Notes: a model not told the origin generated them from the sequence alone. A stretch of 64,000 bases of DNA from Lineus longissimus (GCF_910592395.1 NC_088317.1:12090001-12154000); one strand, 5' to 3'; shown: positions 25,964 to 38,100, numbered from the stretch's first letter. Program-made: numbers and translations.

Positions 25964-28513
25964 ATGTCATCCGGGCATGAACCCATTTTCATGATACATG
26001 TAATTGTTACCAATTATTTCGATATCCTTTGTTGCTCTCTTCTTTTAGTCAAAATCAATTCAGTAAGGGTACATAGATGCATAGTTCTGATTTCACCTTT
26101 TCAGTGTACCCAGGGGATAATAAATATACATGTAGGCTAAAGCTGTTCAATTTAGTATTATACATGTTTTCATTTACTACAATATAGTTTTGTATTGCAA
26201 CGCTTCTACACCAACGTCAATCTCTCAGTACATGTAGTTCCCTTTCCATCGTTTTTCTCAAATGAGTGAAATGTACATGTACTTCATTCAACACGTTGTA
26301 AATATAGTCCTTCCTGTATTCGTATACATTTGTACATTTAGTCCTTCCTGTATTCATATACATTTGTACGTTTAAGTGTCCATGAAGTGTGCCTGGACAG
26401 GGCCAAGTGAATGAGTGCCACTTGTTTTATTATCCACATTTACATGTATGTTTATCATCTGCATATAATATCTAATTTTGCAAGTACATGTCGCATATGT
26501 TCCACTCATTGATCTTTTGACAAATTTACATGTACATTTAATGATCGAAAATAAACCTGTTTGTCTTTCCAACAATCTTTTGTTTTTATGACCTTGCATC
26601 ATGCTTTATACTATCACCAGTTCCAGCAGTGGATGTGATTTACAGACTGTTCATTAAAAAGAAGCCATCAACTTTTGCTGCTGTTGTAACATGAATACTT
26701 GGTTACAGTGACCCCACATCTACTTGGACATCTCATTTAATGACTTGAACAATGGCTTTTCCCAAGTTGGAGTGGAGTGCCTGAGACAATCAACCAGTGA
26801 ATCATGCCTTGTTCTGAGGAGGGGCGTTTTTATTTTAACCGCCACTTACATGTAGTCATTTTATCATGTTTGGCTTTACTTGTCAGTTTGGATGAAGCCA
26901 AAGTTGACGGCCCATTTAGTCTTTGAGGGGGTCATACCCACGACGAAGTGACTTGACTTTTTGACTTCAATCTACATTTGAGATGGTCCCTTATTGCGTG
27001 TGGGTGTCTTGCCTCAACATATTGAGGATGGTTGACATGAAACTACATTTTAGCTGAAAGGAATCGGCACAGGTGTTCAGTAGAGCCCAAACTGTGACAA
27101 CTTGGGTGTTCATATACCACAGACCATCTCCGTCTTTCTAAAGATTCGTCAATCGTCCTACCTACATGTACTGTAGAACCGTTTGTAACGGTCTGCAATC
27201 GACAAACCCCCGGTCCTATTTTATTCAAAGGGCACTCCCATAGACCTTACATGAAGTCTGGGTCAGTATTGTCTCTGACAAATATATGGTAGATCTTGAT
27301 TCTATGTCGCCCAACCCTCAGTTCCAAATCTCGTCCTGGAAGCAGGCACATTCCGTTACCCTCAAGCTCAAGGTCGTTCCCTTTTCAAAAGTCGTGTCGC
27401 ATCAAATCAATTGAGGACTGGTGTACAGCCTCCATGTTTTTTTATTGCTTTCGACAATAAGGCTTCTGCTTTGCCACACTACACGTATGTGGAGATTTTC
27501 CGCAGCTTGGCTCCAGAGGGTGGTGATTGGTACTATGTATGACCAAAATTTTTGCTGCCTTAGGTCCCATGGCCCATCTCCTAAAACTAATAATATTGCG
27601 TCCAGTTCGAAACCACACCTATGTTCATTGGTCTCTTTTGACATGAACAATTTGAAAACACCAACACAAAGTTTGTAGTTTGCGTAAGACTTAGTGTTTT
27701 AGTGTACCCTGAAGCCTCAAAATATGAACAACATTACTGCATTACATTGTACATAACATTGGAATAGTCACGGGCAATCAAAAGCAAATGGTGCAAATCA
27801 ATTCACAAATAAAGAACAATAAAAACTTTTTTACTTGTTTGGTACTGTCTTCTTATTATTTGAGTTGGACATCAAGACAATGCGCTAAATATGTATACAT
27901 GTACATGTATGCACAAGCACACATTAACAGTTGATAAAAAATGAAAATGCACAAAAATCAGTGAGGGGGAAATCTCAGCCAGGGTCAACAAGTACAAATT
28001 AAGTCATTTACTTCCTCAAAAGCACAGGTACAGTAAACCTTGCATATTTTGGATTCAATGGGACCAGGATTTACTGACTTGTTTCAGCCATGTTTCAACA
28101 TGCTTTTCATTTGAAATTATACATACCAACATGTACTGGGGAGTTTCAGTTGTCAGGTCTACATGTACAAGTCATGAAGATTTTAGATGCAAATACAGTT
28201 TTAAAGAGAAACTGTCATCACATAAGTACATGTACACCAGATGAATAGCCAGCTCACAGATTTCCAATTGCCTTCTTGCATCTCAGATTTACATCGCATC
28301 CTTTGCAGACTCAGCAACCAACAGGTGGATGAGGAATACTGGTAAAATTTGGATAAGATATGACTCGATGCATTTACACCACAGGGGCAATATGATCAAA
28401 CATAACCTGAATTTTCTATAAGACAAAGAGCAATTGGCCCAAAGGAAGGCATGAAAGCTTGCAAAAACAAGCAACTTAAGATTCACTCATAGTCATAGAG
28501 AGGTACATGTAAA
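25964..28513. other. Gene-free stretch between convergent genes
   Basis: The 3' flanks of the chromodomain gene and the pseudokinase gene meet here. AATAAA words at ~26,118 and ~26,550 could serve the upstream gene. The TACATGTA palindrome and its ACATGTAC phase are frequent (for example 26,130, 26,223, 26,275, 27,896-27,910). The phrase TAGTCCTTCCTGTATTC.TATACATTTGTAC is repeated at ~26,305 and ~26,340. No coding region supported. Confidence 0.5.
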
Positions 28514-31496
28514 CTACACATTGAAAGATTCCAGTTCATCATGAAATTCCATGTGGTCAGGTCGAGCAGCAGCTCTCAGGTTCATACACCGCATCGAAAA
28601 ACTATCCAACTTACGAAGAGCTGGGTGCTGGATCTCATGGTTCTCGCAGAAGTTCACAATCCGCTGACAGAGGGTTCCATATGCATAAATCTCACTGGCA
28701 TTTGTGAATGGCTTCTCCCGTCGGGCAACTTCTGGTGCCAAAATTATTCCATAGCCACTGATCTGTCGTTCTGTTAGTAGTCTGGCATAGTTCTTTCCAC
28801 ATGCCCTGCTCCAGCTGCACAGAAAAATGTCAATATTGCCACTTGTATCCGATACAATAATATTCTCAGCCTGAATATTATTGTGAAGAAAGCACTTGTC
28901 AAACAAATCACTTAAATGTTTTCCTAAACCTACTGCTATCTGCAGCCAAGCAATGCCCGCCAATTCATATCGGGAATTCGACGAAAGAAGTTCCTCCACA
29001 TTCAGACATTTATGAGACGTATAGTGAAAGGACGTCACTAAAGACGGCTTTCTACTGGCACAGTACATGGCTATTGGATGTGGCGCATATGTAACATTTA
29101 AACATGCCAATATCTGAAACTCTCGGTATACAAAGAAATTGCCCCCTTCATCAGGATAAACTTTGGCACAAAATGTGTTCCCCCCATGGTGTGCTTCGTA
29201 AAGCTTGGTCGTTCTCCCTTCTTTTAAGAGTTTACCCAAACGATCTAGATTGAGAAACGGCACTATAACATTGTCAATATCCGGATTTGGGTCATAGTGA
29301 CACTTGCTAAAGATACTTTCAAAGACCTGCTTTGCACTGTAACTCGACACCTGCGACAGCATTTTATGATGTATGTAGCCTTTATAATGTTCATCCTTCA
29401 CAGCAGATGTAAACATTAGTTCATTATATTGTTTGTACAGGTCCTTGTACTTCCTCCTTTTAATGTTCAGCTGCTCCTCCAGGTTGTGTGTATAACTTTC
29501 TAAACGATTGATCCTGTACACCATCTCTTGTTTGCTCTGAAATGAAAATCAGGGAAATTAACACGCAACTTATTCTCAATTTAAAGTATTTACACCATCT
29601 GCCAACAAACACTCAATGCAGCCATGGTTGACAAGGGCAGTGAGTAAGCAAAAGCCATTGACTCTTGTTTTCAAAAATCAAGAGCCTGTTGAGTACATGT
29701 ATACGTTATAATGGTATATTCACCATTATAAGTCAACAGGTCTATCACTCCCTCTGGATACAATGATGGACCACTGCAGATTATGGTTGGAGTGAAGCAA
29801 AATAAAGATTCAGTTATTCTTCAAGATTTGCACCTCTTGATTAGGGGTCGGATGCTTCAACCACTACATGTACAAGGATGCCCACAGAGAATATGAAACT
29901 TTGAATACACCATCTAATCTTACATTATTTAGTTTATTCATCTGTCCTTAAAGAACTCACCGTATCCTCAAGCATTTCTCTTGTTTTTCGTTTGTACTTT
30001 AGTTCTAACTTTGGACCAACTGGCGAAGATATTTGAGGCACCTGTGAAGAAAAAGAAATAGACATGTACATGTACAGACTTGTTTGTAATGTGCATGGAC
30101 TTGTCAAGAAAATTTCAGTTGAATATTACCGCATGCTTTAAGTTACTAAGGGATGCAGTGCAATATATTCGCATGAAAACTTCACATACACATGCAGAGA
30201 CCAGTTTTTAACATTGCCATTGTGCTTATCCTATAAATTTACTCAAATCAAATCATCAGCTTCAAACTACGGGCAAACATTGCACAATCGTATATTGTAT
30301 ATTTCAAAAAAATCTCACCTCATTTTGCAGATGTCTGGTTTCCAGATGAGTTGAGGGCTCAAGATGCTGATGATTACCCTGAAACAAATGAGAATTAAAT
30401 AAATACAGGACGGCAATGGCATCCACCATACATGTACACTAAATTCACTAAAACCAATCGATTTAAAGCTGAAACAGCACAAATCATTGTTTATGATCAT
30501 GATATTATTTTCCTCTCAGACTCCAGCACTGGTATTTGTTTTGTTGCATACGAAGCTGGTAACGGAGCTCGTAACATTTATTTGATGCCAAAAAGGTGAA
30601 CATTTTTTATACCTCCCCTCACACAAGACTGTCCCAAAGACAATGCATCCCATACATGCCATAAAGTGAAACTAGTATTTTCAGCAGTCAACTGGACCAT
30701 ATGTTAGTATATTAAATTACCGGTACTCTCTTTATATCATACAAAGCATTTTGGTACTCACTTGCTCTTCTCTTTGAACTGGCAACTCAACGCTCTCACT
30801 ATCCCCCTGAAATATGATAAAGACAATGTAACCAACTGTCCTACTCCAATATTGATTGTCGTAGTTGACACTGCCAAGCTGTTATGGCACGTATTATGTA
30901 CCTGCTGTACTGGATACCGTTGCAACACATGTAAACGTTGCCATCAGTCATCAATAAATCTAAAGTACATGTATGGGACTGCACAGAACAAAGAAGACCT
31001 TTCTGGTTTTGATTCACCCTTACCAGTTCATGTGATGCTGTTGACTCCAAATGGACGGGCGATCGTACTTGTACATCAACTGTTGGGCATGACTGAAGAA
31101 AAACAATACAATTGTTTACCCTACTTCGCTTGTAATCAACAAAATGTTGGCAATCATGGTAAGGTACATGTATGAAAGGAACAACTTTGGTGTGTGATTA
31201 AGGTAACAAGAAGGATAATGTGCCTATTCGCCTCATACAACAGCAAGGTATGGGGAGATATTTTTCCAGTATTTTTCCAGCACTGGGGTACTATGTACAA
31301 TGTGATTACATTTTACAACACACTGCATGTACGAGTTGTCAAGGTGCAAGGGTTTGATGCATGAACACCCTGATGATCTTACAATGTACAATGATGTAGA
31401 TGAACTCACCTCTATATTTTGCTGCTGTTTTTTCTTATATCTGTTCTCTCTATTCCGCTTTTTTTTTGCTGACCCTTTGGAAGGTCCTTCCCGACT
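28514..31496 (-). CDS. Spliced pseudokinase gene (5' end not found)
   Basis: Five exons, all joined in phase 0: 31,410-31,496; 30,762-30,806; 30,319-30,378; 29,961-30,041; and the large last exon, about 29,539-28,514. Upstream exons encode a very basic segment (SAKKKRNRENRYKKKQQQ) and a linker; the last exon begins with a coiled coil and then a kinase fold. Numbered from the Met at 29,524, I see FCAKVY (Lys121), REFQIL (Glu135), LHNNIQAENIIV (214-224), LAPEVAR and the closing CMNLRAAARPDHMEF. The HRD aspartate is Asn and the DFG motif is replaced by CSW, so phosphotransfer is unlikely. The ATP-lysine and its glutamate partner remain, so a scaffold or nucleotide-sensing role is possible. It converges with the chromodomain gene and is on the same strand as the KDZ gene. 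Confidence 0.75.
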
Positions 31497-33728
31497 CTAC
31501 AATAGAGAAATTGTGGTTTTAAATAAATCATCAAAGAATTTGATTCATTATAAACAAAACCCTACTGATTATTGTAGTGTAGTTGTTTTCACGCTTTCAG
31601 TCATCCAATGTTCAGCTGATTGTGATTGTCTTTGATACATAATAGTCAGATCAGTTTGGTTGTGACTATGTCTTCTCAGTGACACTTATCATGATACACT
31701 ATACCAATATGGTAATAGTTTGATCTGTCTTGATTGTGACTATGTCTTATCATATGTATCATGATACAATGTTATCATGATATCAGTTGTGATACAATTA
31801 TGTTATATGGTATCAGTTGTGATAGTCAGATCAATCTGATTGTGATTGTCTTTGAAATGATTATGACAATGTATTGTCAAGATCATGGTTTTTTTTGTAG
31901 TAGTAAAGCCAGCATTAAAGGGCATCAAGAAATTTACCCTTGTCGTGCGATCTTACAATATGTTCCTACAAGAAATGTAAAGGCGGTCATGTCAATCTGT
32001 GATACGTATTTTGACATATGTCTTATGAATTATCCAAACACTCTTTTTGGAACACCATGATTGATAATCTCTTCTGTTTGCTAACAGTAGTGATACAGCA
32101 ACCAGGATTGCTTTAACAGCAGCAGTGGTAATAATCAAACAATAATTCCAAAAGGTGACTTTTAAGAAAATTCTTTTATTCAACTTCAAATATATCTGGT
32201 TTTACAGTATTTGTTATCAATAACACTAATTCATTAGTCAAAAGAAATGGCTGTACCTGTGCCAAATTTGTCAGCATTTTCAATTACTGTGGGTGGATTC
32301 AAATTTGAAAAAACAGACAATAGGAGTTTAGGACATGACAAACACCAATGATATACTGTACATGTAAGGTTTTAAAGATTTTAGCAATAGAATTTGGTAT
32401 CTAAACTAAATGTGGTTCTAGAGAACATTCAATGACATTTGCACATTTGTTTAGCAGAAAGATTGTTTGCTGGCAAAATGGAGCTCCGCCAATCTGCGAC
32501 ACTGATTCCTGAAGAGAATTTGGGCCAACCATAAGATTTTGAGAAAAAAACGCCAGTAAGTTGATCATTTTTTTAATGTACATGTAAATGTAAACTCTTT
32601 CACGGCAGCAAGATCATGTCATTGTACATGTACATGCCATTGTTTACTACTGGTATGCACTATCAGCACATGGCGGCGCTGCCCGGAAAATGGCTGATGC
32701 AGCAAAAGAGTTGTGTAACGCTACAGCACCATTTTGCAACAAAACTGTCCTAACCCAAGTTTAGATCAAAACTGCAGGGTGTGTATGAGGGGCAGTATTA
32801 TACAATGTATCAAGTTTCAACCAATTCGTATATAACTGCACAACGACATTGTGTACAACTGCATTTCTATTTTCCCAGACAATTAGTAATAGCAAAGCCC
32901 TAAATAAACTTCATGTTTTCGCTGCCCTCTATGGTTGAAAATATCACTTGCTCGAAGCCCTTGATGTCGCAGACATAAATGATAAATTAACAAATAGCAC
33001 CAATCAGTTAATCAAAGAATATTTATATGGCGCTTTTTCATGATAACGTCACACTCAAAGCACCACCTGTCCAAAATACTGTCCACAAAAGCAGATGTTT
33101 TAGCTGCCTCCTGGCAGTGATCTCAGTTCACGAGGAAGCATATTCCAAGACAGCCAGAATGCGAACTAAGTCCCCTTGCTCCAAAATAATGACAGCAACA
33201 TTGTTACAAAACATTCATAGTTATGCAGGACCATTCTGTACGTGAAATGACAGCTGCAACCCCAAAAATTGAAGGTTTTTGGAAAGGCCCAAGAAGCTGC
33301 AGCATAGTGCTCACTTTGTCAAACACAATAATTGTATTACATGTACATGTACTAGTTGCATGTAGAAGCATTGACCTGCGGTAAAAACTAGTTATCATCA
33401 TTATGTTCTTAATACAGTCCTTTGAAGGCGTCATGATTAACCCATGATGTCGTGATGAGTATTTAAACTCTATCTTCTTTGAAACTACATGTGGAGTAAT
33501 GAACTTGTCTTTCCAATTTTCAACCTAAACAAGCCCCAAACAATACAGGTCATGTAAAGTTATGTAAAGAAATGATCCGGGAAATTTATGACTGAGCAAA
33601 CTATGTGTACCTCTTAGGCGCTTTGCTATTACGGACACTGAATCTGTGAGACAAGACTAGTTTCATCTTCTGCTCTAAAAAAAACATTCGCACAGAGTAG
33701 CAGAAGAAATTAGAAAGACTACCCAATC
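31497..33728. other. Stretch without a supported gene
   Basis: Between 31,640 and 31,870 the words TGATTGTGATTGTCTTTGA, TTGTGACTATGTCTTATCA and GATATCAGTTGTGATA recur as a local degenerate repeat. A 50-bp copy of polymerase sequence lies at 31,940-31,989 (separate entry). One or more 5' exons of the pseudokinase gene should be in this stretch or beyond, but I could not fix them. Confidence 0.4.
31940..31989 (+). repeat. 50-bp exact copy of element A polymerase sequence
   Basis: These 50 bases are identical to 10,913-10,962 in the element A polymerase pseudogene (centre CGATCTTACAATATGTTCCT), with divergence on both sides immediately outside. The copied part corresponds to the peptide SCDLTICSYKKCKGG. 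Nothing else from Polintons surrounds it. Confidence 0.9.
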
Positions 33729-33766
33729 CTAATGTTCATAATAATCAAATTGGTTCTGAGAATACT
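33729..33766 (-). pseudogene. Detached 3' end of the KDZ gene
   Basis: Read on the minus strand, the bases from the target duplication onward continue the frame of the KDZ gene interrupted at 52,057. Ten codons (peptide SQNQFDYYEH) precede TAG at 33,729-33,731. This is the original end of that gene, now 18.3 kb away behind element B. Confidence 0.75.
33761..33766. repeat. Left target-site duplication AATACT
   Basis: AATACT stands directly before the left terminus (AGTGGGGTAAAAG) of element B and is found again at 52,057-52,062 directly after the right terminus. Six bases is the length Polinton integrases produce. Confidence 0.9.
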
Positions 33767-34455
33767 AGTGGGGTAAAAGTGAGAGTTCTAACCCTTCCCA
33801 CAATTTGACTGACATCCCTTTCAGTCAAATCCCAGTCAACACGTTTCACGAATTTCCTTACCCTTTCCAGTTAAATCCTAGTCAAACAAATCTCAGTCAA
33901 ATCCCAGTCAACACGTTTCACAAAATCTCTCAACTCGTTAATTTTTCAATAATTTTTCCCTCAGTCAAATCTCAGTCAACACGTTTCACGAATTTTCTCA
34001 ACTCGCTCGCTTCGCTCGCTGAACAACAGCTTGTACAAATTTACAAACCGTTCTAGCTTTCTCAAACTCAGTGAAATTCTGGTCAACTCGTTCTCCAAAT
34101 TTGGAGAACGACCTCCAGTTAAAATTCCAGTCTAATTTTTTACACCAGTCAAATCTCAGTTAAACTCGTTCTCCAAATCTGGAGAACGAACATATGGTCA
34201 AATCCTAGTCAACACATTTTCTCTCAGTCAAAACGTCAGTCAAGCCGTTCTCCAAAATTGAAGAACGGAGTCAAACGTGGTCAAATTAAATTATTTTTCA
34301 AACCGCTCGCTTTACACATTTCTTCAAAAGTACACAACTTCTACAAAACCAAAACTTAAAAAGGGGAATACCCTTTCCAAACGTGAACTTAATGAAAAAT
34401 TATTATTGTGTATAATATAAATGATGCCCTTCCTCTCAAACGAACAACTTGAACT
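33767..34455 (+). repeat. Left terminal inverted repeat of element B
   Basis: 689 bp matching the reverse complement of 51,358-52,056. Differences are few; the clearest is a 9-base extra TTCGCTCGC in the right copy. It contains (i) iterated CAGTCAAATC / GTCAACACGTTTCAC words, (ii) three palindromes of 22 bp around TTCTCCAAATTTGGAGAA at 34,089, 34,167 and 34,246, about 78 bp apart, (iii) the dyad CGCTCGCTTCGCTCGC at ~34,004, and (iv) a promoter module plus the first 12 codons of a gene at its inner end. It probably serves as replication origin and integrase substrate. Confidence 0.95.
34360..34420 (+). promoter_or_regulatory. Promoter module inside the inverted repeat
   Basis: The sequence AAAGGGGAATACCCTTT (short hairpin), then CGTGAACTTAATGAAAAATT, then TATAATATAAATG. 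A matching module, with hairpin AAAAGGGGTTTCCCCTTTT, then CGTGACTTAATGAAAAATTA and ATATATAAATG, precedes polymerase at 35,098-35,159, and the right inverted repeat carries a third copy reading inward at 51,393-51,450. Inferred early or shared promoter. Confidence 0.6.
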
Positions 34456-34819
34456 TTCGGGAAATTTTAATCATCCACTAGACTTGACTAAGTGTACACG
34501 GTTGGAAATTTTAAACTTGGGAAATTTTAATCATCCATTAGACTTGACCAATTGTACACAGTTGGAAATTTTAACTTTGGAAAGTTTTGATCATCCACTA
34601 GACTTGACTAAATGTACACAGTTGGAAAGTTTAATCTTGGAAAAGTTTAATCATCCACTAGACTTGACTAAGTGTACACGGTTGGAAATTTTAAACTTGG
34701 GAAATTTTAATCATCCACTAGACTTGACTAATTGTACACGGTTGGAAATTTTAAACTTGGGAAATTTTGAGCATCTACTAGACTTGACTAAGTGTAACCC
34801 TTGCTGCAGAATTTCTTGA
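34421..34819 (+). CDS. Leucine-rich 20-residue repeat protein
   Basis: 132 residues: a 12-residue head (MMPFLSNEQLEL) encoded inside the inverted repeat, then about five and a half copies of a 20-residue unit NFNHPLDLTKCTRLEILNLG, each exactly 60 bp. The unit resembles leucine-rich or FNIP-type repeats known from amoebae and some giant viruses. The array ends in a short Cys-rich tail. Unit identity at the DNA level is high, so the array expanded recently. The same 12-residue head is used by the gene at the other end of the element (51,090-51,392). Function unknown; repeat proteins of this form usually bind proteins. Confidence 0.65.
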   Translation: MMPFLSNEQLELSGNFNHPLDLTKCTRLEILNLGNFNHPLDLTNCTQLEILTLESFDHPLDLTKCTQLESLILEKFNHPLDLTKCTRLEILNLGNFNHPLDLTNCTRLEILNLGNFEHLLDLTKCNPCCRIS

Positions 34820-35097
34820 AGAAATTTAAAAAAAAAAAAAAATTTTCCTATAAATAAATAACCACCTCCATGATGATTTGCATCAAAATCATCATAGGTG
34901 TGGTGAGCCTCGATTTCTACATTTTAGACCAAGTGGTGATTATGTAGAAATCTAAAATTCACTTCAATAGGCGGTATTTTGATCTCGTCTGTGGAAAGTC
35001 CCTCAGTGGGTAAATATTAATATTTCTTAGCGTCTTTGTCAATTTAAAACCATAAAACTTGGTTTTAAAATGACTTACCGTAACCATAACTGAAACT
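34820..35097. other. Intergenic segment with hairpins
   Basis: An A run at ~34,829-34,841 is followed by ATGATGATTT...AAATCATCAT (34,872-34,896) and GATTTCTACAT...ATGTAGAAATC (34,911-34,951), two stem-loops that could end or process the upstream transcript. No gene. Confidence 0.45.
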
Positions 35098-35159
35098 TTA
35101 AAAAGGGGTTTCCCCTTTTCATGACGTGACTTAATGAAAAATTATTTTGTAATATATAA
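35098..35159 (+). promoter_or_regulatory. Polymerase promoter module
   Basis: Starts with the perfect hairpin AAAAGGGGTTTCCCCTTTT (8-bp stem, 3-base loop), followed by GACGTGACTTAATGAAAAAT and ATATATAAATGG at the start codon. It parallels the module in each inverted repeat, which suggests coordinated expression of polymerase with the two end genes. Confidence 0.55.
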
Positions 35160-38100
35160 ATGGAGACATCCACAATGCTAAGAAATATTGAAAATAGCTC
35201 AACTGAAATACTATCCACCGACGAGTTGAAAATACTCGCCTTTAGACACAAAGTTAAAAATTATGGATCACTCAGTAGAGAAAAGTTACTCGAACAACTT
35301 CAACAAATTCCAAATAGTTTCAACGATGTTGAAGTGAAAATTGACAAGCCAGTCGCTGACTTATCTCAAATTGAGAAACGAGTTCTTGCACAAAGACTTG
35401 GAGTCAATGCTAGAAAATTCAAAAAAGATCAACTGGACACAATTTTAGAGGACAAAATTCAGCATGTGAATCTGTCCGACATCAAACCAAAAGCTGTGAA
35501 AGCGAAAATTTCCATCAGGAAGCCACTTTCACAGCAAGTTAAGGATCTTGGTCACAAAAATTTTCAGAACCTCAATATTGAGAAATTGAAAGAACTCTTG
35601 ACCAAGGAACCAATTAAACGTATTTTAAAATCTGATCTTTTCAAACAGGCCAAGGAACTTGACATCAATGTCAAAAGTTCCATGACTAAAAAATTCATCC
35701 AGGAGCTGATCAAACAACACTCCACATCAACCTCCTTCGTGAAAGTTAACTCTGCTTTCAAGGGGTATGTTAACCATTTCAGAATGCAGGGGCTTCCTAA
35801 AATTGGGATACAACCGTTCCTTGAGAAAGTTAAAACAGTTTTACAAGATAAAGTTAAAGTCGAAACTCAGCACAATAGTTTAAAAATCAACATTGTCCTG
35901 TATATTTCGATGAAAAGGAAGACTGAAGTTCAAGAGTTTCAGCTACGATCTAGACATATCCTTTGCGTAGGCCAAGAACTTAATTATGACTCTCTCATCG
36001 AAGATATGCTTAAGGAACTGAAGAATCTTATCCAGAAAGGCTCTGGTTGGATTTTTTTAGAAGTGACCAAGATTGAGCTGCACACTGTAAAATATCAACC
36101 ACTTTCAGGATCTTCCTATATCCCTTTACCCCAACAGATTCAAAGGAAAAAAGAGGTGATCAATGTACAAAATACTGATCAGCTTTGCTTCAGATACTCT
36201 GTTGAAGCTGCCTTGTTAAATATTCCAAAGCATACAGAATATGTGTCAAATTACAACCGACCCGAATTCGATCACATGTTCAAAGGTCTTGACTATCCAG
36301 TTACCCTCAAAGATATTGACAAATTTGAGAAGAACAATCCTGACATTGGGGTCAATGTGTTTACATTTATTCCTAGACAAGTAGTGATTAAAAATGGTGA
36401 AGAAACTACCATTTACCCAATTTCCCCAGCTAGAATTTCTGAAAGAATTCTAGCAGAAGACAAGTACATCAATCTCCTACACTTCAAAGAAGATGACAGC
36501 ATGGTAGACGAGAGTGAAAAAATAGAAGATGTCAAAGATAATGCTAACTACCATTACGCATGGATTAAAAATTTCTCAAGGCTTGTATCTGCATCACATT
36601 CAAAACACAAGGGACATGTCAAAGTATGCTTCAGATGTATGAAAGTTATTTCAGCATCAACTGGTGAACGTCTAAATATAAGGTACCATGAACATCTTGA
36701 TAACTGCATACAATTTGAATGTGTAAAAGTTAGGATGCCTTCAGATGGAAAGAACAACTTGCTATTCACTAACTTAAAAGCACAACAAAAACATCCAGTT
36801 GTGATCATCGCAGACTTTGAATGTTCGTTAAAGAAAGTCAACCAAAATCTTGGTGAAAAAACAGTTCAAAACCAACAGCATATTCCAAATAGTTATGCCA
36901 TCTATATCCAGTATGATCAGTCACAAATAGTGAGGAAAAATAAGATGTATACCTATATTCAGCAGGCAGAAGATGAAGACATTGGTGAACACTTTGCCAA
37001 TACAGTAACTTCTATCTGTTCACAGCTTGGATCAACAAGAGGCCCAAGGGCCTGGCGCTCAGCTGAGTTAATATCATTAATATCTTCCCGGTGTTTAGTT
37101 CATTATGCATGAAAATGGCATGCTCCATGGTATTTGATATCCTTTTGCGTTCACTACGGTACCAATGTTTTTGGTTGACATAATTATGCCACTGTTGGAA
37201 CATTCTCATGGTTTATGGTATGCACCTGTTGATGGGCCATATGAATAAAAACTAGCATAAGCTTTTACTCCAGATTTTGAAGTATTTAGTATGCTTCAAA
37301 AATTGGAATAGTTTAGTTCTTGTGAAAGCAAAGGATTTTTAGAAATCAGTATTTGCTACCAAAACAAGTAAATGCTAGACTACATATGAACGAAAATGTA
37401 GGATGAACCTTTTACTTGGTAGTATAAATGTATTTTCTTGGAACCATGTAGCCTTTAAAAGTCGAAGTGAATGGTTGGTTGTTCCTCTTTGCCGGACTGC
37501 ATTCACATTTTGTTTGGTGGACATGTCATGCAAGAATTGGTCAAACCATACATCCATTTATGGAGAATCAAAGTGCATGGATTCCGAGTCATTAAAAATG
37601 TCTAAAGAATTATTCTTGGGTCATGAAGGGAAACCTGCGTTGTTTAGTATGAAAGTGAAAAATATGACAGAGTTAAGAAAATTATGTTTTATTGAACAAT
37701 AGTAAGTTTTGATTGTCTGCTTGGCTCCTTGCCAGTTAAATAACATGTGACTATACACAAAATAGAAAACTTTGGTGGAAATTGTAAATCATTTTTTTTA
37801 TCAATCAGGGGAAACAAGCTGATGATGATCAAGTAAATCATTCATGAGAAATCGTTTTGTTGCTGAAGCTTGCATGACGAAGTTAATGCTAAACCTTTTC
37901 TTGTGCTCTACTGCGCCACCGTAGTTTTCTATTTAGACCAGCGATGACGTCATTTCTGGTGATTCCCTACGCTATTTGGTATTGTACAGTATGCAATGTA
38001 TTTTTTCAGCGCTGTCAGTTGCCGAAGAGAGTGCCGTAGCTCCCTCAATTTCCAATCAATTTTTATGGGAGTGACATTATTGTATTGCTTAGAATGTCTA

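Noticed and set aside
30762-31175. 137-codon plus-strand frame.
   Set aside because: It overlaps a minus-strand exon of the pseudokinase gene and crosses its introns; no domain seen.
33805-34056. 83-codon frame present in both inverted repeats.
   Set aside because: It arises from the iterated CAGTCAAATC/GTCAACACG words; there is no TAAATG or promoter module before it.
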